DNA from: Branchiostoma lanceolatum
Taxonomy: Eukaryota > Chordata > Leptocardii > Amphioxiformes > Branchiostomatidae
Assembly (NCBI RefSeq): GCF_035083965.1
Contig: NC_089729.1
Span: 16,790,964-16,854,963 of the forward strand
Direction: 5' to 3'
DNA length: 64,000 bases
Shown: positions 1 to 11,415 of the stretch, in pieces
Position numbering within the stretch: the first letter of the stretch is position 1
Layout of the letters: every line of letters starts with the position of its first letter
Notes under the pieces: generated by a model
Database searches by the model: none
What the model saw: the letters and a program-made list of their open reading frames with translations, nothing else
What the model was told of the DNA's origin: nothing
Position numbers and translations under genes: made by a program

Positions 1-374
1 TAGACCTGATTTTATTGGTCCCGAGTGGTCTTCTGTTGCAGTTTTGACTATCAATGGTTTTGTACAACAGCTAAATTTTCATGAACCTGTTTCTTCTTGT
101 GACATGGCTAGCCAAATCATGTTGCTTTCTTCATTCTGAAGAATATACCAGTAGTCACAATATCTGTTTGTCATTGTATCGGTAATGTCTAAACTCAGAA
201 AGACTATTGCACCACCTAGCATCTTTGAGGTGAAGTGCATTTGCAGCCCTTGAATAATTTTGCAGTGATATTTTATTTTGGCCAATGGTTGAACTCGTTA
301 CAGTTTCATTGGCTGGAATGAACTATAACAAGCTTTCTGATTGAACAACTGCCTTTTGTTTTTCCTTCTCCCAG
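1..374 (+). other. Intron of RAB40 (upstream part)
   Basis: This is non-coding sequence ahead of the first recognisable RAB40 exon. It ends in a pyrimidine-rich tract and a CAG acceptor at 372-374. The exons for the N-terminal GTPase motifs (P-loop, switch regions) are not in this stretch, so they lie outside the window to the left. Confidence 0.6.
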
Positions 375-597
375 CATGCACCAGGAGTACCCAAGATCCT
401 GGTGGGCAACCGCCTCCATCTTGCCTTCAAGCGGCAGGTGAGCATCCCGGCAGCTGAGCAGTACGCCATGAAGAACGACATGGCCTTCTTCGAAGTCAGC
501 CCGCTGTGCGACTTCAACATCACAGAGTCCTTCTTAGAACTGTCCAGAATAGCCTTGAAAAGACATGGCATCGACAGATTTCTCAAGTGTAACAAAG
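375..597 (+). CDS. RAB40: RAB40 small GTPase, penultimate coding exon
   Basis: This exon encodes the C-terminal part of the GTPase domain of a Rab40 protein. It starts in frame right after a CAG acceptor with [20 protein letters not shown], the characteristic Rab40 G4 region in which the usual NKxD is replaced by GNRLHL. It continues through [16 protein letters not shown] to [12 protein letters not shown]. It holds 74 codons plus one base (phase 1) and is followed by the strong donor GTACGT at 598. Rab40 proteins are substrate receptors for Cullin5 ubiquitin ligases and are membrane-attached by prenylation. The 681-bp intron 598-1278 separates it from the final exon, with matching phase. Start codon and upstream exons are outside the window. 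The match to vertebrate RAB40B/C is from recall of family motifs. Assignment to a specific paralogue is not possible. Confidence 0.93.
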
Positions 598-1278
598 GTA
601 CGTGGCAAGTCCTCTCATTGGAATTTAGGCTCATCGATTGCCGTTCAACGAAGCAAATGGTGACGTTAGATTCAGATTGATGTTTCCAGACTCCAGAACT
701 ACATTGTGTCTGCATTTTATAGAATTATTGATAGAAGCGTTTTAGTTTCTTTTCCCATCAAATTGATGCAAAAAATATCATGCTAAACTTAGCAATAATA
801 ATTGTATGATTGAAGCATATCTTTAGGTACAAACATTTAGTACAAGCAGTGTTCTCACCAGGATTTTTTCACAGCGTAGGGGTCACAGAAGGCCAACTTT
901 GGATGGTGCAAGTCACTCGCGGAGTGCCAAAGCCATGATAACGGTTGGGAGTTTGGCATCTTCCTGCACAAAATATTGAAATTCATAGCCAAAAAAAACA
1001 CTATTTCCTGCATTTTGAGGGACACATTTTGCGAAGTTAAGTTTTTCCTCTGTCACATCCTCATTCTAAAGCCAAATATGACCTTTTAATAAGATTTATG
1101 AAGGTTGTTCCCAGAAAGAAACACCCCTATGCTCATTGAAACACAGCATCAGGGTTTAGATCACAACATCGGGGGTCCAGATCACAGCATCGGGGGCCCC
1201 TACGCTGAAAAGGCCAGGCGAGAACACTGACAAGGCTTTAGTAAGTTTATTATAATATCCCCTTTGTCCTGTCCGCAG

Positions 1279-1508
1279 TGTTGAGTCTACAGGACCTGTG
1301 CTCCAGAGTGATTGTCCAGTACACCCACCCTCACCACATCGAGAAGCTTCCCTTGCCCACGTCTCTACGTTCCAGACTTCGATCATTCTCCAACACCAGC
1401 ATGTGTGCCCACCCCATGCCCTCCCCCTACCCCAGCAAGAGGACAAAGATCATCCGTCCAGACTCCCCCTCCCACACCAGCGTTCGGAAAAGCTGCTGCA
1501 TTTCCTAG
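1279..1508 (+). CDS. RAB40: RAB40 terminal exon: SOCS box and prenylation tail
   Basis: This is the last coding exon. It follows a CAG acceptor at 1276-1278, and its first two bases complete a Val codon with the G left by the previous exon. It begins [13 protein letters not shown] and contains [17 protein letters not shown], the SOCS box typical of Rab40 (BC box with LxxLC, Cul5-type LPLP). This binds Elongin B/C and Cullin5. A Pro/Ser-rich, basic linker with SKRTKIIRP follows. The protein ends CCIS, a C-terminal cysteine motif suited to geranylgeranylation, before TAG at 1506-1508. Length and order fit the family. The Pro/Ser linker differs from vertebrates, as expected for a fast-evolving segment. 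Confidence 0.93.
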
Positions 1509-4060
1509 CAGTACGGCCCTGTAGCATACTGTATATAGATGATGAACAACTTTTTATTGTATTGAATGTTGTCGTATTTGTCTTGTGTATAGAGTATCTA
1601 TGAATTACGGCTGCTTTTGCACTTTTTTCGAGGAGGCACTATTTCGAGCAACTGAAAATGACACGAATACCTGCTATGTCAACAGTGTAGCAAGGGACTG
1701 GATAAAACCCAAAGGTTAGAAGAAAGCAAGGGTCTGGAAGAAGTTTTAGCTGGAAGAAGTCTTAGGCTGTACTGTCTGTAAAATGTTAGAATGAGTACTT
1801 AAAGGAAAACAGTTTTATTGGACATAGCAAGGTTTGACAGTCAGCTGATGTAAAATTCACCATCACACTGTTCACATCTTCTAACAGTTCCCTCAAAGCA
1901 TTTGCAACCATCACTAGTGATAATTGAGGGCCCGCCTCAGTGAAAAGACCGAAAAGCGGCGGAGATTAGCGAGCGAGTGAGTGAGTGTGATAATTTGTCT
2001 GATGCATTATGGTTGCGGTTCTGTCCTGATGAGTTATTTGGGCATTCAATGTCCAGTCTACATAGCTGCATTTCCACGCAACATCTTGACGCTTCTCTCA
2101 GCTACAAATGCTTTTTGGCCAACGATAGAAGTTAAGGGCTGTTTACAAAAAGTCCTGTATGCTGGCACATAAAAATGTAGCCTGATAAAATCATGCTCCT
2201 AGCAGCTCTTCTGCTAAGAGCCTCTTGTCATTTTGTGTCTGGACAATAAGGTATGTGTAGCACATTCACAGTGTTTCAATCCACAGTGCATCCAACAACA
2301 CTACAGATATATATACAGTAGTTGTGTCCCTGCACTACAAATGTACGTAACCTGGTTACCACTGTTTTATACCAAAGGCAGCAGTGTAAAGAATCATGAA
2401 TAAGAGTTGGATTTCCATGTACAGTAAACTGTTCCTTTTTGTACAGATGCATGTTGTAGGCATCACAAGTCACATAAAGGCATAAAACGTATACCAGATA
2501 GAAGAAAAAAAACGTAAAGGGAAAAAGTAACTACCTGCAATGTGAACTCACTAAACATAAAGACAGTGACTTAAGAAGGCATTGCTCTTGTAATCTGACA
2601 TGTAAATCAAACTTAGATACCATGAACTTCAATGATGAAAGTGTACAGACAATATCATGCAAACAGAATAGCTCTTCTTTAGAGTGATACTACTGATGAT
2701 AAGGAATTTCTTGGCAGCTGTTTTTGTATTTTGGACAACTACAGTGAGGTTTAATTTCCTAATTCCAGTCTGTACTGTAAGTATACTGTCACATGCAGTA
2801 GCCAGGGCCAGTGTAGGGCCAACTGAGGCCAGTTTGATAGTTAAGAAAAGTTTGGTTACGATTAATTCAAAGTCTTATACATGAAGTTATTTTTTTAATG
2901 TTGGCTTTAAAAACTTGCCTTTGACTTGAAACCTTGGTACTTCATTTACTTAGATATACTTAAATGAATTATGTATGTGAAACTTTTTGGAATTCTAATG
3001 TTTCTTTCCACATATCATCAGACACCCCACTATTGTATAATTGTGTTTATAGCAAAAGGGTTGTCCATGTGTGGTCATTTTCAGATGAGATGTAAATAAT
3101 TTGACAGAATGACCACAACCTGGCTACAATGTTTTTTTTTAAACTATACAAACAACTGGCTACAATGGCAAAAGCTCATCTCTACCAAATTAAAATGGCA
3201 AGCTAAGCAGAATGGTTTTCATTACTGTCAAAAGTTGTATTAATGTCTATCAATGTCTGTTGTTGGCATACATTAATAGGCTTTTCACAAATCTTTGAGT
3301 AAATGAATGTCTCCAGACCTGAGGCATCGCCAAAATAAGCCATTCATCTTTTATCTTCAGCATGATACTTAATCAGAGTTATAAAGGCTATGAGTCTGCC
3401 CCACAGTCCGTAAAACTTCTCTACAACAGGTGAAAACAGTAATTCTTCAACTTCAGCACTAACACAAAGAATTCTAAGGCCACACCAATTTAATTTCTGG
3501 GTTAACGAATTTTTATTGTCAAAAAAAAAAAAATTTTGAAAAAATTTTTTTTCTTCTAAAATATGTTTTTTTCGGAAGATAAAAATCCGTTAACCAAGAA
3601 ATTAAATTGGTGTGGCCTAAATGTATGCTTTCAAGTCTTACAAAGTACAGATACTTATTTTTGCCCCTCTTGTTCAATTTTCTACTTATCAAAGCCTGAG
3701 GAGACATTTTTGTAATTTTGAGTCAAACATGTAATTTACTCTGATGTGTTTGCCACTTCCTTGGACCCTTTTTTGTAAATATGGTACAATGATATTATGT
3801 ATATTTGTATACACTTTTAGGTAAGATCTAGGTAGGAGATACTTGTATATCTATGTGTAAACATGACATGTAATTAGCATGTTTTCTTACTGAATGTCAA
3901 TATAAACTTCCATGGAAGGATGGAGTATAGGTGGACTTTGTCGTGGTACCAGGGTAGGTGCCAGTCACGTGAATGCAAGTTATGTAATAAGTTTCTATTT
4001 TGGTGTATAAAAATGCGTTGTACTTGTGAATGTTGGTGAAGACTTGAGCAGTGAAATAAA
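1509..4060 (+). other. Presumed RAB40 3' UTR and flank
   Basis: No coding feature is recognisable after the RAB40 stop. The sequence is AT-rich. A candidate polyadenylation signal AATAAA lies at 4055-4060, followed by T/G-rich sequence, which would imply a 3' UTR of about 2.5 kb that includes the foldback MITE at 3478-3617. The true cleavage site is not determined. Confidence 0.4.
3478..3617. mobile_element. Harbinger-type foldback MITE, copy A
   Basis: A 140-bp, nearly fully palindromic element begins GGCCACACCAATTTAATTTC and ends with the inverse. Its inner part is A/T homopolymer. It is flanked by TAA at 3475-3477 and 3618-3620, a 3-bp target duplication of the TWA type used by PIF/Harbinger transposons. 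Six further copies lie between 40.5 and 57.6 kb. Confidence 0.85.
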
Positions 4061-4899
4061 GATGCTATTACAAGCTTGCTGCATTGTGTTTTTATCTAGT
4101 AGAATATGCCAGGGGTTTCTAGAATTTGCATATTGTAGTCCAGACAATCTTGATGAGGATCTAAGCATACATGGCATTATTAATTTGACTTTTGAAATGA
4201 AACAAAATCTTGGTTCTTCTCACAGATTGACATAATGATTTAGCAATGTGTCCAGATAAGGCCTGATTTGATAATATGGATGACATCCTCTGGGCATTCT
4301 GAAAACGATGCATAAAAAAAGTTTGGTAAACAATTTGCCTTTATTATGAAATGGTCAGGAAGGTTGAACAAATGATTGAAGACAACTTGATATACCAAAC
4401 AATACATTCTATATTTTGATTTAGGAAAACTTCAATCATGGCTCGAAATACATTTTTCAGCTAAGTTGTACTGATGCACATGGCAAGAAAAAAATGGCAT
4501 TCTTTGACATTGATATCTGTTTTTCTATATTTTTTTGCAAAGACCACTACAAAGCTTTGAGTTTTTTTATGAAGCTACCAGGTATAGTATACATGTAACA
4601 TGACTTGTCATCTGACAAAGGGCATATTTAAATGTAGCCAAAGATGAACATTGTGGTTACTCTCCAAGCTGAGGTTAGTGGAGAAGATCGTGACCTTTTT
4701 ATCTGCCCGTTGTATAGTGTAGAGTTGCTGTGGTGACTCTTGGAGGGTCTGTGACTGAGGGCTAAATATACATGTAAAATATACATGTATGTACAAGCAA
4801 AATATGATCTTCAAGATTCACGCAGATAAACATTACGGCAGTCCAATGTTGGAAAAAAATAGATAGATTATTTTTTATCCTCCCGATCAATCAAATGTC
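4061..4899. other. Intergenic, nothing recognised
   Basis: AT-rich sequence between RAB40 and the first zinc-finger gene. I see no convincing ORF, RNA gene or transposon end. Confidence 0.5.
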
Positions 4900-5134
4900 A
4901 CCGGAAGCTCATGAACATGCTTTGGGTAATCAGGTCATGAGTGTTGACCTCCAGCTGAGTAATAATTCCGGGTCACAGGATTGCACCTTTCTGTGAGCGT
5001 GCGTGGACACTCGGACACTGCACTGACAGCGGGTGTTTGGAGCAGTTTTTCTCGTCCTTGGAGAAGGAGTCCACATTCATTGTGCATGGAATTCTAGTGA
5101 CTCAACTGGTGACTGCGTATCAATAAAGTTTCAG
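4900..5134 (+). promoter_or_regulatory. Probable promoter and 5' noncoding exon of the 12-finger gene
   Basis: This block has more mixed composition than its AT-rich surroundings and ends in TTTCAG followed by the strong donor GTAAGA at 5135. It has no useful ATG reading frame. The acceptor at 6151-6153 of the zinc-finger exon sits directly upstream of that gene's first good ATG, so this segment is a sensible untranslated first exon. The transcription start is not visible. This is an inference from splice signals only. Confidence 0.4.
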
Positions 5135-6153
5135 GTAAGAAGAGCTGACATGTAAAGGTTTGGAGAACAAATTGTGAAAGAAGAAGTTTCATGAAGGGGC
5201 CTCGCGATCGCGGGGAGGCATCATAATTTTTCGCATTGTCCGTCCGTAAGCTAAACTACAAGCAGATATATCGTAGAGTGAATAATGAAAAATGATATCA
5301 TATATTTTGGACTAGGTTGTACTTGGTTGTACCGTTTGGGTCTCGAATTGATGTTCTTTGACGGGAAAGTAGAAAATGTAAACAAAGTGAGGATCGTTAT
5401 GGGTTATTTAATTATGTTGGAGTGTTGATATTATATTAAACGGGCCCAAAAATTTAGCTTTGTTGCACTGTATTGAGAACGCCAATATACAGTGTCTGGA
5501 GCCAACATGTTATGATCAGGTTCACAGACACTGATATTGAAAGGACCGAATTGGCCTGTTTTACGTATACTGCAAACCCCTACATGCGCCCGATCTTCCC
5601 GCCAAAAACTCACATCTGGGTTCCATTCCCGCCATGAGGCCAGATGGGGAGAGTATGAAGACCAGGGGACAGTGCACTAACTGCTGCAGTGTTACTTTCA
5701 AAACACCTTCATACATGCAGCTCACTATTTCTCAGTCTTTGTACATTTTCCAATTGGACTCAGTGTTGTGTATTGTTTTACCAAGGATAGAGAAGGATTT
5801 AAACCTCCTTGGTTTTACTGAAAATGAACATTTGTTTACACTAACAATCTATGTGTATGGTGGGACATGCACATCCCCACCGGTCTGGTGAAATCCTGAT
5901 GCTGACCTCGGAAATTAGACGCCCAGGTTACTCTCCAGCTTGTTGACTGTCTGGTATTATGAATGTACATATGCTCAGAGAGGAAAGTCATTGACCCCTT
6001 ATGATTGTCAACAATTTACAGTGAAATTTTTCATTACATAACTCATGAGCGTAAAAGTAAACATATCAAACAATACAGATAGAGAGGACCTTAAGTATGT
6101 CAAAGAGAGGATTAAGTATGTCAATTGCCTGATGCTTTGTCTTGTTTTTTCAG
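5135..6153 (+). other. Probable intron 1 of the 12-finger gene
   Basis: The segment runs from GTAAGA at 5135 to a T-rich tract and TTTTTTCAG at 6145-6153. Open reading frames inside it, including the 44 codons upstream of and in frame with the finger ORF, show no family resemblance and would be spliced out. Confidence 0.45.
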
Positions 6154-6176
6154 AAGTTGATCCAGATATTGTTGAC

Positions 6177-7331
6177 ATGGCAAAAACAGGCAGCATGCAA
6201 GGTTTGGATGACGTCAGGAGAGGAGCAGCAGGGGGCTCTGCCAACAGTGTTTCCACCTGGCAAGGAGAAAGATGTGAAGAGTTTGGGGAAGAGTCCAGAC
6301 AGGGCAAAGGTGTGAAAGTGTACAGGTGTGAAGAATGTAGCAGGCAGTTCAGTCAGCTGGGTAACCTGAAGACTCACATGCATACTCACACTGCTGAGAA
6401 ACCCTACAAGTGTGAGGAATGCAGCAAGCACTTCAGCATGCGAGGTGACCTGAAAAAACACATGCGTACTCACACAGGAGAGAAACCTTACAGGTGTGAG
6501 GAGTGTAGCAGGCAGTTCAGTAACTTGGGTCATCTAAAGACTCACATGCATACTCATACTGGTGAGAAACCCTACAGGTGTGAGGAGTGCAGCAGGCAGT
6601 TCAGTAAGCTGAGTAATCTGAAGAGACACATGCACACTCACACAGGAGAGAAACCCTACAAGTGCGAGGAATGCAGCAAGCTTTTCAGCATGCGAGATGA
6701 CCTGAAGAAACACATGCGTACTCACACAGGAGAGAAACCCTACAGGTGTGAGGAGTGTAGCAAGCAGTTCAGTCAGCTGGATAATCTGAAGACTCACATG
6801 CGGACTCACACTGGTGAGAAACCTTACAGGTGTGAGGAGTGTGGCAGGCAGTTCAGTGGACTAGGTCATCTGAAGGAACACATGCATACTCACACAGGGG
6901 AGAAACCTTACAGGTGTGAGGAGTGTAGCAGGCAGTTCAGTCTGCTGGGTCATCTGAAGACTCACATGCGTACTCACACAGGGGAGAAACCTTACAGGTG
7001 TGAGGAGTGTACCAGGCAGTTCAGTCGACTAAGTCATCTGAAGGAACACATGCGTACTCACACAGGGGAGAAGCCCTACAGGTGTGAGAAGTGTAGCAAG
7101 CAGTTCAGTCAGCTGGGTCATCTGAAGACTCACATGCGAACTCACACAGGGGAGAAACCTTACAGGTGTGAGGAGTGCAGCAGGCAGTTCAGTCGACTAG
7201 GTCATCTGAGGGAACACATGCGTACTCACACAGGGGAGAAACCTTACAGGTGTGAGGAGTGTAGCAGGCAGTTCAGTCAGCTGGGTAATCTGAAGAAACA
7301 CATGCGGACCCACAAGGGAGAAACCATATAG
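6177..7331 (+). CDS. C2H2 zinc-finger protein, 12 tandem fingers
   Basis: This encodes a 384-residue probable sequence-specific DNA-binding nuclear protein. A short N-terminal leader of about 45 residues has no KRAB, BTB or SCAN domain. Twelve consecutive C2H2 fingers of exactly 28 residues follow, each CxxC-x12-HxxxH, joined by TGEKPY linkers (TAEKP after finger 1). The last finger ends HKGETI before TAG. Helix residues at -1, 2, 3 and 6 read QGNT, MGDK, NGHT, KSNR, MDDK, QDNT, GGHE, LGHT, RSHE, QGHT, RGHE, QGNK. I chose ATG 6177 because a CAG acceptor lies at 6151-6153. The in-frame ATG at 6045 sits in the likely intron. Finger frameworks are almost identical, so the array grew by recent duplication. 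No orthologue can be named; this is a lineage-type ZNF. Confidence 0.88.
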   Translation: MAKTGSMQGLDDVRRGAAGGSANSVSTWQGERCEEFGEESRQGKGVKVYRCEECSRQFSQLGNLKTHMHTHTAEKPYKCEECSKHFSMRGDLKKHMRTHTGEKPYRCEECSRQFSNLGHLKTHMHTHTGEKPYRCEECSRQFSKLSNLKRHMHTHTGEKPYKCEECSKLFSMRDDLKKHMRTHTGEKPYRCEECSKQFSQLDNLKTHMRTHTGEKPYRCEECGRQFSGLGHLKEHMHTHTGEKPYRCEECSRQFSLLGHLKTHMRTHTGEKPYRCEECTRQFSRLSHLKEHMRTHTGEKPYRCEKCSKQFSQLGHLKTHMRTHTGEKPYRCEECSRQFSRLGHLREHMRTHTGEKPYRCEECSRQFSQLGNLKKHMRTHKGETI

Positions 7332-7590
7332 AAGTGGCAGCCATAGCGAGCAGTTTTAGTGCAACATGCAGATTCATAGTTCTTTTGTGGAGGTACAACT
7401 TGAGAAAAATGACAGTAGTGGAAGTATCTAGTATTTGAAGAAAATTAGTGCAGTAATAAGTACTCTTACGTATTTCAATACCGTGAAGTCATTAAAATGA
7501 GAAAGCTTGCAGGTTTGATGTATAGAGATCAGTTATTGATCAGTTTAAGTGGTTATAACATTCCCAAGATTAGAAATCCACTCTGTATCT

Positions 7591-8836
7591 TTATTATCTC
7601 CATGAAAAAAGGCTTTTTCATGGATATACTGTTTTGCTTGCGTTTGGTGTTTGTGTGTATGTATGTGTCACCGGATGCTTAAAGTCACCATAACTGTAGA
7701 ACCTGTACATGGATTGTGATGATTTTTGGTATGTGGGTGGGTGTTAAGTGGAGGTAGGTCAAGGTCGATTTTGGGCCCCCTGGCATGTGTGACTAGAACT
7801 GCAATGGCGTATTTGTAAAAATCTTCAATGTAGAAGAACTGAAGAGAGGATCGACAGATCGTCATGTTATTTGGTACAAAGACAGGTTAGACCAAGATGT
7901 ACACACTTAAGTGCAAACTATGCAAATGAGACCAAATTTGCATTAGTAAGGAGGTAAATCGTTTGCATGTGTGTCGCTGGATGCTTAAAGTCAGCATAAC
8001 TGTAGAACGTGTTGATGGATTGTAATGATATTTGGTATGTGGGTATGCGCTGGGAGGAGAATGATCAAGGTCGATTTTGGGCCCCCTGGTTAGTGTCCCT
8101 GGAACTACAATGGCCTATTTGTAAAAATGTTCTAAAGGGGTATAACTGAAGAAAGGAACAACAGATTTTCATGATATTTGGTACGCAGGTAGGTTGGACA
8201 GAGATGTACACACTGAAGTGCAAATCATGCAAAGTTAGTGTGTTTGCGCGTGTGTGCGCGTGTGTGTATGTTTGTGTCACCGTGTGTGTATGTATGTGTC
8301 ACCGGATGCGTAAAATCAGCATAACTATAGAACGTGTAGATGGATTGTAAAGATATTTGGTTTGTGGGTAGGTGCTGGGAGGAGAAACGTCAAGGTCGAT
8401 TTTGGGCCCCCTGGTATGTGCCATTGGAACTGCAATGGCGTATTTGTAAAAATATTCAAAGGAGAATAACTGAAGAAAGGAGCGACAGATTTTCATGATA
8501 TTTGGTACGCAGGTGGGTTGGACAGAGATGTACAAATTAAAGTGGTAATTATGCAAATTCGGACTGAATTTGCATAAATAATGAGAAATATCTACTCTAT
8601 TGTGGGCTTTGAGGTCGCACCATCTGTTGGTCTCTTTATCTAGGTCAACTATTCCCAACAGGTCCCAACAGCTGGTGGTCAAACCACAAATGGGAACACT
8701 ACCAAACCTGTATGTGGATACCCTTTGGCACATAAAATAAAACAACCAGCGGCAAAAACAAACAACTAGGGCAAATAAAACACATCATATATAAAAACAA
8801 ATTTCATGGAGATTTTGGGTCTTCGGACTCTTGTTA
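7591..8836 (-). mobile_element. Helentron/Pearl-like non-autonomous element with three core repeats
   Basis: Read on the minus strand, the element starts AACAAGAGTCC next to ATCTCCATGAA and ends in a hairpin around 7594-7628 whose arms repeat the 5' subterminal ATCTCCATGAA. A sequence shared between the 5' subterminus and the 3' stem-loop, with tandem core repeats between, is the layout of Helentron-derived DINE-1/Pearl elements. The core is a repeat of about 310 bp starting near 7663, 7967 and 8290. Each copy carries GTCACCGGATGC-like sequence, a GGTATGTGGGT block and GGTCGATTTTGGGCCCCCTG. No transposase is present. Family assignment is by architecture only. Confidence 0.6.
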
Positions 8837-9699
8837 ATTGTTGAAGTTGATCATAATCATATTTGTATATTTTTTGCATTGTTCAGCTGGTATACGACTT
8901 TTCTGCATAACACTCCAGGAAAATGACTGTAAAGGAGAGATCCAGCGAAAATGGTAATTGTAATTACACCATTTGTTATTTTTAAAAATTTATTTTTTCC
9001 ATGTTTGTTCCTGATTGAGTAGTTGGTAGGTGGGAAGTTTTGTTATTTTATGAAGTTAACACGCATACATAGTTGTTCTTCCCTATCATATTACTAATTT
9101 TGAACTAGCTGACTAATTACTGTAGTAGCAACTTTCTTTAGTTCGTTCGCCGTTAATGTTGATATGCAGCATTAGTTCAAGTATTGTTAGCTTAAGATGG
9201 CTGTAGTTCTGTGACAACATGCATATGACTGATATTTTATATTTTGTCTGACTGAAATATGTTGTAGCATTTTTTATCAAATAAAATGAAATGCAGATGT
9301 CTGCTTTTGTACATCGTGGAGCAGACAAGGAAGGATAGTATAGGCCTAGGGCATGTACATACATGTCATTGCAATTTTAATTGCCTGATGACGTTCACAA
9401 AGACGAAAAGTTGCTATTCCAAAGTAACAGGTTGTTAGTTTTAAAGGACACCTGTGCAGCAAAAATACAATATCTATTTGATCATGATTGACCAACACTA
9501 TTTGCATATGAATGATTGTAAATACCATCCAGTTTCTCTAGTATTCTTTCAACACAAATTTCACCAAAAGCACCTATCTTACAGAGGTCATCAGGAGTCT
9601 GTAGGCTTGTGAAACAGTCAATCTAGCAAAGTAACCCAAACATAATGATAGCCAATTTTCTGCAAGTACTGCATTTTAAGTCAATTCATTAATTTTTCC
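8837..9699. other. Intergenic, nothing recognised
   Basis: AT-rich sequence without a convincing ORF, splice pair, RNA gene or repeat terminus. Confidence 0.5.
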
Positions 9700-9710
9700 A
9701 TAACTACCTT

Positions 9711-9827
9711 AACCTGAGTACCATACTCCGTAGTAACCGCTGGCTCAATCATTTTGCCTGCTAACCACAGATTTTAGCAAGCGAAACGATTGAGTCAGCG
9801 GTTACTGCAGAGGACGGTACCCAGGCT
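9711..9827. mobile_element. 117-bp foldback element with 11-bp target duplication
   Basis: Two arms of about 50 bp (TACC...AGTAACCGCTG, then CAGCGGTTACTGC...GGTACCC) form a long imperfect hairpin. The element is bracketed by the perfect direct repeat ATAACTACCTT at 9700-9710 and 9828-9838. Long arms with a 9-11 bp duplication suggest a Mutator-like (MULE) MITE. A related element is at 34760-34853. Confidence 0.7.
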
Positions 9828-10069
9828 ATAACTACCTTGCATCAGTGGCAAAGCTACAGAACACCATGAGTCAAGATGTACAATGTAGTTGTCCTAGTGC
9901 CCCACCTATCCATCTTCTTTGGTACTGCAACATAGTGTAAATTTATCCTTCACAAGGAATGATTTGTGATGTAGAAATTGATAATGACAAACATGATACA
10001 AGCATATGCATGTGTACTAGTAGTCCCTGCTACATGTAGACAGGATTAAAGAGTAAACTCAAAATGACA

Positions 10070-10145
10070 TACAGTCAAACTTGCCTAAGAAGACCACTCA
10101 TGGGACTGGTCTATGTGGAGAGGTGGTCTGGTCACCATAGTCAAG
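10070..10145. repeat. Degenerate CAGTCAAAC-type repeat end
   Basis: ACAGTCAAACTTGCC is followed by GACCACTCATGGGACTGGTC and GTGGTCTGGTCACC. Similar wording recurs inverted at about 12700-12865 (ACCACCAAAGAGTGGTC then GGTTAGACTGTA) and at 37466-37590. These look like decayed ends of one TIR transposon family. Boundaries are uncertain. Confidence 0.35.
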
Positions 10146-10282
10146 TTAATGCTTGTGTCAACGGGAAAATTATCTATATCTGTAGAGTCACTTGTACAGG
10201 TTTGTATACTCCTACTGTTACTGCTTCTTGATAAGTGAGTCAACAAGCAAATAATTTCCAAATTGGTTCTGTATTATGTTTA

Positions 10283-10491
10283 CTGTAAATGCAGAAATGT
10301 TTGTGGGGATTTGATTTTGCGGTAGGGAGAAAATGGAGTCTTCCCGGTGGTTTTGAGTTCGCGTTTGAAACAATAGTAACACTTCAGTCATATAATGGAA
10401 AGGCTTCTCATGCTGGTTTTAAGTTGATGGTAAAGAGTTCACCGCGAAAACCCCGAACATAAAACCACCGCGAACATTTCTGCATTTATAG
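10283..10491. mobile_element. 209-bp TIR MITE with TA duplication, copy 1
   Basis: Inverted ends CTGTAAATGCAGAAATGTTT and CGAACATTTCTGCATTTATAG are flanked by TA on both sides (10281-10282 and 10492-10493), as in Tc1/mariner insertions. The interior has CG-rich blocks such as CACCGCGAA. A second copy of exactly 209 bp is at 63239-63447. Confidence 0.75.
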
Positions 10492-10660
10492 TATATATGT
10501 TGACTCATTATAGTTATACATGTACAATCACATACACACAATGTCACATGCTTCCATCCAGCATCCCAAATCAGATGATATTTGGTATGTGGGTAGGCTT
10601 GGGAACACCTGATTTGAATAATTAATGCAAAAATGCTATGCTTTGTTAGCTGTAACTATT

Positions 10661-11415
10661 ATCTCCATGAAAAATGGAGATATTGTTTTTGGCGTGTCTG
10701 TCTGTGTGTTGTGTTTCCGGACTATTGTAGTCAGCATAACTCAAGAACCTATTGATGGATTACGATGATATTTGGTATGTGGGTAGGTGTTGTGAAGCCG
10801 AAATTCAAGGTCGATTTTGGGCCCCCTGGTATGTGACCTTGGTACTGCATCAGAACTTCAATTTTTGTATATTTTGACCTGGAAGTGCTGTGGTCTTGAT
10901 TTTTGGGTGGCAGATAGCTTGTGATGTAATAAAGAAGTGGTGTAGGGCCCCCTAGCAGCTTGCTCAGGAACTGCAGGGGCATTATTTTGAAAATCTTATA
11001 AGGAGAATAACTGAACAAAGCAACAACGGATTTCCATGATATTTAGTATGCAGGTTGTTTAGACAGAGATATACACAATGAAGTGCAAATTATGCTAATT
11101 GGGACTTAATTTGCATAGCTAATGAGGAAAATCTATATTTGCAGTGCTTTCCGTTATAAGACTCAAATACATGTAACATATGTAGTTTATGGAAAGTGGA
11201 GCATCAACAGATACCATTTACGCAAATAAATTCCCAATTTGCATAATTGATGCAAAAACACCGAAATTCATCAAATTGGAAAATTATAGGACTGTCAATA
11301 TTGCAACATGTGTAAGTAAGATAAAGGTGTTTATGATTAAGCATATATTATGTAAATGTCTAAGTCATTTGCATAAATAGAATTCATGGAAATATGAGGT
11401 CGCGGAACTCTTGTT
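10661..11415 (-). mobile_element. Helentron/Pearl-like element, single core
   Basis: The minus-strand 3' end is a clean hairpin at 10661-10681 (ATCTCCAT, 5-nt loop, ATGGAGAT). The minus-strand 5' end is near 11415 with AAGAGTTCCGCGACCTCA. The core shares GGTATGTGGGTAGGTG and GGTCGATTTTGGGCCCCCTG with the element at 7591-8836, plus AT-rich blocks with TTTGCATA and TAATGAG. The copy at 29266-30034 is nearly collinear with it. Confidence 0.65.

Noticed and set aside
6045..6176. In-frame ATG 44 codons upstream of the 12-finger protein
   Set aside because: A T-rich tract and TTTTTTCAG acceptor lie inside this extension, and its peptide has no zinc-finger or other domain. The ATG at 6177 is preferred.
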